Positions 33,698 through 38,410 of a stretch of 38,410 nt of DNA are shown here, piece by piece. Source of the DNA: JBGSYN01 sp041750975 (GTDB lineage: Bacteria; Pseudomonadota; Alphaproteobacteria; Geminicoccales; Geminicoccaceae); contig JBGSYN010000152.1 in NCBI GenBank assembly GCA_041750975.1, forward strand, positions 1 through 38,410, given 5' to 3'. A model generated the notes under the pieces. That model was given only the letters and a program-made list of their open reading frames with translations, was not told the DNA's origin and searched no databases. A program made the translations under genes and the position numbers. Positions within the stretch are counted from its first letter, which is position 1. The number at the start of each line of letters is the position of its first letter.

Positions 33698-34593
33698 GCC
33701 GGAGGATCGCCGTGCTGATGGGTGGCTGGTCGGTCGAGCGCGAGGTCTCGCTGGTCAGCGGCGAGGCTTGCGCCCAGGCGCTCCAGGAACGCGGCCATGA
33801 TGTGCGCCGCATCGATGTCGATCGGAATCTCGCGAGCCGGCTCGAACGCGACCGGCCGGATGTGGTCTTCAACGCCTTGCATGGCCATTTCGGCGAGGAT
33901 GGGCGGATCCAAAGCCTCCTGGACCTGATGGAGCTCCCCTATACCCATTCCGGCATGCTCGCCTCCGCGGTCGCGATGGACAAGCCGTTGGCGAAGAAGG
34001 TGTTTGCCGCCGCGGGATTGCGCTGTCCCGAAGGGGCCATGGTGCGGAGCCGCGAGCTTCGGGAAAATTCCCCCTTCGCCCTGCCGTTCGTCGTCAAGCC
34101 GCGCGATGAGGGCTCCAGCGTCGGGGTCGTCATCGTTCGCCAGCCGGAAGATCTGGATCGGCTCGCCGGCGGCAATGGCGAGGTCATGGTCGAGCCGCTG
34201 GTCGGCGATACCGAACTTACCTGTGCCATCCTCGGCGACGGGCCCCTTGCCATCACCGAAATACGGCCGACCGAAGGCTTCTACGATTATCGCGCGAAAT
34301 ACACGGAAGGGGTCGCCAAGCATCTCGTGCCGGCGCCTCTCGATGCCGCGGTCTACGAAGCCGTCATGGCCGCCTCGCTGAAGGCGCATGAAGCCTTGGG
34401 GTGCCGCGGCGTCAGCCGGGCGGATTTCCGGCTCGACCGCGAACGGGGCGTCGACGGCCTCTATCTCCTCGAGGTCAATACCCAGCCGGGGATGACGCCG
34501 TTGTCGCTCGTGCCCGAGCAGGCGGCATTTCGCGGGATCGGTTTCGGCGATCTCGTCGAACGTTTGGTGGAGGCCGCGCAATGCGACAGCTGA
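33694..34593 (+). CDS. ddl: D-alanine:D-alanine ligase
   Basis: ATP-grasp enzyme that makes the D-Ala-D-Ala used by MurF. From ATG 33694 the protein has 299 aa, starting IAVLMGGWSVEREVSLVSG. NALHGHFGEDGRIQ and PYTHSGMLASAVAMDK (N-terminal domain) follow, then PFVVKPRDEGSSVGV (ATP-binding) and LLEVNTQPGMTPLSLVP (metal-binding Glu and Asn). The start overlaps the murB stop as ATGA, and the end overlaps ftsQ by 13 bases. Confidence 0.95.
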   Translation: MSRRIAVLMGGWSVEREVSLVSGEACAQALQERGHDVRRIDVDRNLASRLERDRPDVVFNALHGHFGEDGRIQSLLDLMELPYTHSGMLASAVAMDKPLAKKVFAAAGLRCPEGAMVRSRELRENSPFALPFVVKPRDEGSSVGVVIVRQPEDLDRLAGGNGEVMVEPLVGDTELTCAILGDGPLAITEIRPTEGFYDYRAKYTEGVAKHLVPAPLDAAVYEAVMAASLKAHEALGCRGVSRADFRLDRERGVDGLYLLEVNTQPGMTPLSLVPEQAAFRGIGFGDLVERLVEAAQCDS

Positions 34594-35420
34594 AACGCCT
34601 GACCCAACGCCGGCCACGCCGGACGCCGCCGCCGCCCCGCTGGAAGGTTTTCTGCTTTCGCACCGGAGCACTTCTTCTGGCGGCTTCGATTCTGGCGGTG
34701 AGCGGCTGGTCGCTCGGACGCTCGACGATGCTGCAGGACTGGACGCAACAGACGGCGACCGGCCTTGTCGGTTTCCTGAATGACGAGGGCTTTGTCGTGT
34801 CCGAAGCCTTCACGCTCGGCAGGGAGCGCTCGGACCCCAAACAAATTATCCGAATACTAGAACCTTATCAGATGCAGAGTATACTTTTGGTTGATACTGT
34901 GGCAATTCAACGACAGCTGGAATCCCTGCCCTGGGTTCGGACCGCCTCGGTGAAACGTTCATTTCCCAACGAGCTTCGTATCGATCTTGATGAATATCGG
35001 CCCATCGCACGGTGGTTCGACGGCCGCAGCGAACGTCTGCTCGACGGCGACGGGACGGTGATCGATGTCGAGGCGACGGCTGAATTCGCTCACCTGCCGC
35101 GCGTTGCCGGACGAGGTGCGCGCGACCGTCTCGATGAGGTCTGGCGCCTGTTCGAGCTTGAGCCGCAGCTTGCAGCAAGGGTCACAGGGGCGACGCTGGT
35201 CGGGCAGCGTCGTTGGAATCTCGAGCTCGACAATATGGTCGAGGTCCGGCTGCCTTCCGACGATCCGGAAGCGGCGATCCGCGAACTTGCCCGGTTCGAG
35301 CGCGAGGAGCGGGTCTTGAACCGCGCGGTTTCGGCGATCGATCTGCGCAATCCCGGCTGGTTCGTCATGCAGCCCATCGACGACAGGGCGCAGTCCATGC
35401 TGGCGGGACAACCGGCATGA
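34581..35420 (+). CDS. ftsQ: Cell division protein FtsQ
   Basis: Bitopic divisome scaffold that links early and late division proteins. The 279-aa protein has a basic, proline-rich cytoplasmic end (TQRRPRRTPPPPRWK), one span (TGALLLAASILAVSGWSLG, about 29-47), then a POTRA domain with VDTVAIQRQLESLPWVRTAS and VKRSFPNELRIDLDEYRPIA, and a beta domain. The start ATG has GGAGG 7 bases upstream, within ddl. A patch at about 34836-34915 is unusually AT-rich and uses codons that are rare here (ATA twice, CTA), though the frame and protein are intact. It ends in ATGA with ftsA. Confidence 0.93.
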   Translation: MRQLKRLTQRRPRRTPPPPRWKVFCFRTGALLLAASILAVSGWSLGRSTMLQDWTQQTATGLVGFLNDEGFVVSEAFTLGRERSDPKQIIRILEPYQMQSILLVDTVAIQRQLESLPWVRTASVKRSFPNELRIDLDEYRPIARWFDGRSERLLDGDGTVIDVEATAEFAHLPRVAGRGARDRLDEVWRLFELEPQLAARVTGATLVGQRRWNLELDNMVEVRLPSDDPEAAIRELARFEREERVLNRAVSAIDLRNPGWFVMQPIDDRAQSMLAGQPA

Positions 35421-36712
35421 GTGCTGCGGTGGCGGTGGCCTGGCGCAATATCGTCGGCCCGAAGACCCATTATAGGGCCGATCCCGTAGCCTTCTTGGAT
35501 ATCGGCTCGACCAAGGTCTGCTGCTATGTTGCGCGACGACGGGGCAGCCGCGGCTTCACCTTGCTCGGGCGTGGCTACCAGCAGACCGAGGGCCTGGAAC
35601 GGGGTATCGTCAGCGATACCGATGCGGTCGAGGACGCCATTCAGGCGGCGGTCGCCGAAGCCGAAGCCATGGCCGGCATGACGGTGCGGGAAATCGCCGT
35701 CGCGGTCAGCGGCTGCGCGCCGCGCACCAAGCTGATGAAGGGCACGCGGGCGCTCTCGGGACGGTCCGTGACGGAGGACGATATCGAAGCACTGCTCGGC
35801 TCGGTGCGCCTCAAGGCGCAAGGCGAGGGCCGACAGATTCTGCACATCGCACCTCTGACCCTCGGCATCGACGGCGGGCGGGCCGTCAAGGATCCGTGCG
35901 GTCTCGCGGCCCAATCGCTCGACATGTGGGCGGTCGTGGTCAGTGTCGCCGACCGCGCGCTTAACGATATCCTCGGCTGTGTGCGCCGCAGCCATCTCGA
36001 GATCGAAGACGTCGTCGTATCGAGTTTCGCTGCGGGCAAAGCTTGCCTCGCGCCCGAGGAAGTCGAGCGCGGCTCGATCCTGATCGATCTCGGCGGCGGC
36101 ACGACCGGGGTTTCCTTTTTCGCGGGCGGCCGGCTTGCCTTTATCGATCAGGTGCCGCTCGGCGGCGAGGACGTCACTGCCGATCTCGCTCTCGAACTGC
36201 GTACCGCCCAGCGCCATGCGGAGCGGCTCAAGAGCCTCTACGGCAGCGTTCAGGGGCGCAGCTGCGACGACAATAAAAGAATCGAGGTCCCGATCATCGG
36301 CGATCATGTCGATCAGCCGACCGGCGAGGTGCCACGCGCGATGATCACGCAGATCATCCGCAACCGGGTCCGGCAGATCTTCGACGAGGTGCAGGACCGG
36401 ATGCGGGAGTCGCGCCGGATCTTCGAGATCAGGCCGCCGAAGACGCTGGTCCTGACCGGCGGCGGCAGTCAGCTCGAGGGGATCGATGAATTGGCCGAGG
36501 AAATGTTCGAGCTGCCGGTGCGCCGGGCACGGCCCGATCTCGTCGTCGGCCGCGAAGGTGTCGAGGATTTGCCTTGCTGTGCCGCTGCATCCGGCGGTCT
36601 GGCACTGGTGACGGACCGCGATCCGGCGCTCAGCTGGAACGATTCCGCCGAAGCCAATGGACTTGCTCGGGGGGTCGTGCGGATGAGCCGCTGGCTCCGG
36701 GAGAATTTCTAG
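35417..36712 (+). CDS. ftsA: Cell division protein FtsA
   Basis: Actin-like ATPase that tethers FtsZ filaments to the membrane. The 431-aa protein has the phosphate-1 block FLDIGSTKVCCYVARR (about 26-41), the 1C-type domain, and phosphate-2 LIDLGGGTTGVSFF, preceded by SSFAAGKACLAPEE. LVLTGGGSQLEGIDELAEE is the adenosine block. The protein ends in the amphipathic membrane-binding helix GVVRMSRWLRENF. The start at ATG 35417 overlaps the ftsQ stop. A 92-base gap then separates it from ftsZ. Confidence 0.95.
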   Translation: MSAAVAVAWRNIVGPKTHYRADPVAFLDIGSTKVCCYVARRRGSRGFTLLGRGYQQTEGLERGIVSDTDAVEDAIQAAVAEAEAMAGMTVREIAVAVSGCAPRTKLMKGTRALSGRSVTEDDIEALLGSVRLKAQGEGRQILHIAPLTLGIDGGRAVKDPCGLAAQSLDMWAVVVSVADRALNDILGCVRRSHLEIEDVVVSSFAAGKACLAPEEVERGSILIDLGGGTTGVSFFAGGRLAFIDQVPLGGEDVTADLALELRTAQRHAERLKSLYGSVQGRSCDDNKRIEVPIIGDHVDQPTGEVPRAMITQIIRNRVRQIFDEVQDRMRESRRIFEIRPPKTLVLTGGGSQLEGIDELAEEMFELPVRRARPDLVVGREGVEDLPCCAAASGGLALVTDRDPALSWNDSAEANGLARGVVRMSRWLRENF

Positions 36713-36767
36713 TGGCTTAACGAGTTTTCCGGTCGGCCGTTTGCCCAACGATCGACCCTAACCCGAG

Positions 36768-36800
36768 GGACCCGCAAGTCGGACCCGCAATTTGGAGGAG
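36768..36800 (+). promoter_or_regulatory. ftsZ leader: repeated 10-mer and strong ribosome binding site
   Basis: GGACCCGCAA occurs at 36768-36777 and 36781-36790. It is followed by GGAGGAG at 36794-36800, the strongest Shine-Dalgarno sequence in the window, correctly spaced from ATG 36805. The 92-base leader gives ftsZ a translation start independent of ftsA. No clear promoter was seen in it. Confidence 0.6.
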
Positions 36801-36804
36801 AATC

Positions 36805-38361
36805 ATGACAATTAATCTCAGTATGCCGACCACCCAGGAGCTCAGGCCCCGGATCACGGTCGTCGGCGTCGGCGGTGCCGGAGGCAACGCCGTCAACAAC
36901 ATGATCACGGCCCATCTCGAAGGGGTCGAGTTCGTCGCCTGCAACACCGATGCGCAGGCTCTGTGCGCCTGCCTCACGGATCGGAAGATCCAGCTCGGCC
37001 ATACCATCACGCATGGTCTGGGCGCCGGCGCGCGTCCGGAAGTCGGGCGTGCCGCGGCCGAAGAGAGCCTGGATGAGATCCTCGATCAGCTGCAGGGCAG
37101 CCACATGGTGTTCATCACCGGCGGCATGGGCGGCGGCACCGGCACGGGTGCGGCACCGGTCATTGCCCGGGCCGTGCGCGAGCAGGGTATCCTCACGGTC
37201 GGCGTCGTCACCAAGCCGTTCCATTTCGAGGGTGCCCATCGGATGCGGCTCGCCGAAGCCGGCCTGAACGAACTGCAGCAATATGTCGACACGCTGATCG
37301 TCATCCCCAACCAGAACCTGTTCCGGCTGGCCAATGAGCGGACCACGTTCGGCGAGGCCTTCCAAATGGCGGACCAGGTCCTGCACATGGGTGTTCGCGG
37401 GGTCACCGACCTCATGATCATGCCGGGCCTCATCAACCTCGATTTCGCCGATATCCGGACCGTGATGAGCGAGATGGGCAAGGCGATGATGGGCACGGGC
37501 GAGGCCGAAGGCGAACGCCGGGCGATCGAGGCGGCCGAGGCCGCGATCTCCAACCCACTGCTCGACGAGATCTCGATGCAGGGGGCTGCCGGCGTTCTCA
37601 TCAACATCACCGGCGGTCTCGACATGACGCTGTTCGAGGTCGATGCGGCGGCCAACCGCATTCGCGAAGAGGTCGATGCCAACGCCAACATCATCTTCGG
37701 CTCGACCTTCGATGAGAGCATGGAAAGCAAGATGCGCGTTTCCGTGGTCGCAACCGGGATCGAGGGTGCGGACAGCCGCCGCCAGCGCGAGGCGGCCAAG
37801 GGCGATCATCTTGCCGAAAGCGCCCGCGAGCAGGTGACGCAGAGCGCCTCTTTCCGCTTCCGCTCGCAGCCGATGGGCGTCCAGCCCCTGCCGCACCCGA
37901 ACACGACCGGGCAGCAGGCGGAGCCCAGCATCGCAGCCAGACTTCGAGCTGCAGCCCAGATGCACCGGGACGGCACCGGGCCAACCAATGGGACTCAGGC
38001 GGCGCACCAGGCCCAGCTCGCGGAAGGAGTCGGCAATTTCATTCCTCCTTCCGCCGTTAATCCGGCCGCGAAGCACCGTCCCCGCTCGGAGTTTGCCGAT
38101 CCCATGGTGCAAGGCTATCGGGGTCGCGAGCGTGGCGATGATGGCGGCCGGAATATTCTCGATCGTTTTCGCGGTGCACTACGGGGCGCTCCGAAACCGG
38201 TTGGGACCGAGGAGCAAATCGGTCAGCACGAAGAGGCCATCGATCGATCCCTTCCCTGGGATCGCGAAGCCAACCTGATCGCCGAGGCCAATCGGGTCGA
38301 GGAGCACGATCACCAGGAGGAACTGCCCAAGTTCCTGCGCAAGGAGAAAGTGCTCTCCTAG
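36805..38361 (+). CDS. ftsZ: Cell division GTPase FtsZ
   Basis: Tubulin homologue that forms the division ring. Residues about 15-325 form the GTPase core: GVGGAGGNAVNNM, the tubulin signature GGGTGTG (109-115) and the T7 loop NLDFAD (211-216), which completes the active site of the neighbouring subunit. A variable, charged linker of about 175 residues follows. The C-terminal peptide ELPKFLRKEK (about 506-515) binds FtsA and other partners. The total of 518 aa is longer than in enterobacteria and typical of alphaproteobacteria, because of the linker. The start is fixed by the GGAGGAG site. The next gene seems to begin 21 bases after the stop. Confidence 0.97.
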   Translation: MTINLSMPTTQELRPRITVVGVGGAGGNAVNNMITAHLEGVEFVACNTDAQALCACLTDRKIQLGHTITHGLGAGARPEVGRAAAEESLDEILDQLQGSHMVFITGGMGGGTGTGAAPVIARAVREQGILTVGVVTKPFHFEGAHRMRLAEAGLNELQQYVDTLIVIPNQNLFRLANERTTFGEAFQMADQVLHMGVRGVTDLMIMPGLINLDFADIRTVMSEMGKAMMGTGEAEGERRAIEAAEAAISNPLLDEISMQGAAGVLINITGGLDMTLFEVDAAANRIREEVDANANIIFGSTFDESMESKMRVSVVATGIEGADSRRQREAAKGDHLAESAREQVTQSASFRFRSQPMGVQPLPHPNTTGQQAEPSIAARLRAAAQMHRDGTGPTNGTQAAHQAQLAEGVGNFIPPSAVNPAAKHRPRSEFADPMVQGYRGRERGDDGGRNILDRFRGALRGAPKPVGTEEQIGQHEEAIDRSLPWDREANLIAEANRVEEHDHQEELPKFLRKEKVLS

Positions 38362-38382
38362 TCCGAACACGGAGTAGGTGAT

Positions 38383-38410
38383 ATGGAGGTCGTTGCCGGC
38401 CCTGCCTCGC
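38383..38410 (+). CDS. Possible start of the gene after ftsZ (runs off the window)
   Basis: ATG 38383 follows GGAG (38371-38374) at a spacing of 8, and the frame is open for the nine codons visible (MEVVAGPAS). In many alphaproteobacteria lpxC follows ftsZ, but these residues are too few to decide, and they do not match the usual LpxC start. Confidence 0.35.

Overview
The window looks like a chromosome segment of a GC-rich (roughly 60-65% by eye) alphaproteobacterium. The evidence is the divergent tlpA / argH-lptM-lysA block followed by a DUF4175/TIGR02302 gene, a type A RNase P RNA next to the division cluster, an alphaproteobacterial-style FtsZ (518 aa with a long linker), a meso-diaminopimelate type MurE (DNPR motif), and the gene order rsmH-ftsL-ftsI-murE-murF-mraY-murD-ftsW-murG-murC-murB-ddl-ftsQ-ftsA-ftsZ. 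I cannot name a genus.

Region 1 (1-5.2 kb, mostly minus strand): the tail of an unidentified plus-strand gene converges on a transport cluster. That cluster encodes a sugar-type ABC substrate-binding protein, two MalF/MalG-like permeases and a formylglycine sulfatase. No ATPase gene is present. Region 2 (5.2-8.8 kb) is a graveyard of mobile DNA. It holds a truncated IS1380-type transposase, a complete but triply disabled IS481-type element inside a hypothetical gene, two possibly related degenerate protein relics, and an isolated strong plus-strand terminator. Region 3 (8.8-13.5 kb) has a translationally coupled acetyltransferase/DMT-exporter pair, a stand-alone GH13 enzyme, an extensin-like lipoprotein and a TlpA thioredoxin. 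A family of GC-rich palindromes, with a conserved flank, occurs four times in the gaps of regions 1-3 and was not seen in the division operon.

Region 4 (13.6-20.1 kb, plus strand): argH, a 50-residue LptM-type lipoprotein, lysA, a large membrane protein of the TIGR02302 family, an AmiD-like amidase and rnpB. LysA consumes the same meso-DAP that MurE, further down, adds to peptidoglycan precursors. Region 5 (20.1-20.7 kb) is an AT-rich gap with three perfect DnaA boxes, one of which contains part of the rsmH start codon. The usual mraZ gene is absent. Region 6 (20.7-38.4 kb) is the division and cell wall cluster. Every gene from rsmH to ftsA overlaps the next by 4 to 26 bases, so one tightly coupled transcript is likely. 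The only gap (92 bases) precedes ftsZ, which has its own strong ribosome binding site. The window ends at the probable start of the gene after ftsZ.

The cluster makes and polymerises the lipid II precursor (MurC-MurF, MraY, MurG, FtsW, FtsI) and builds the division ring (FtsZ, FtsA, FtsQ, FtsL). I did not find a clearly new multi-gene system. The most interesting signals are the DnaA-box region, the palindrome family, and repeated small tandem duplications next to start codons.
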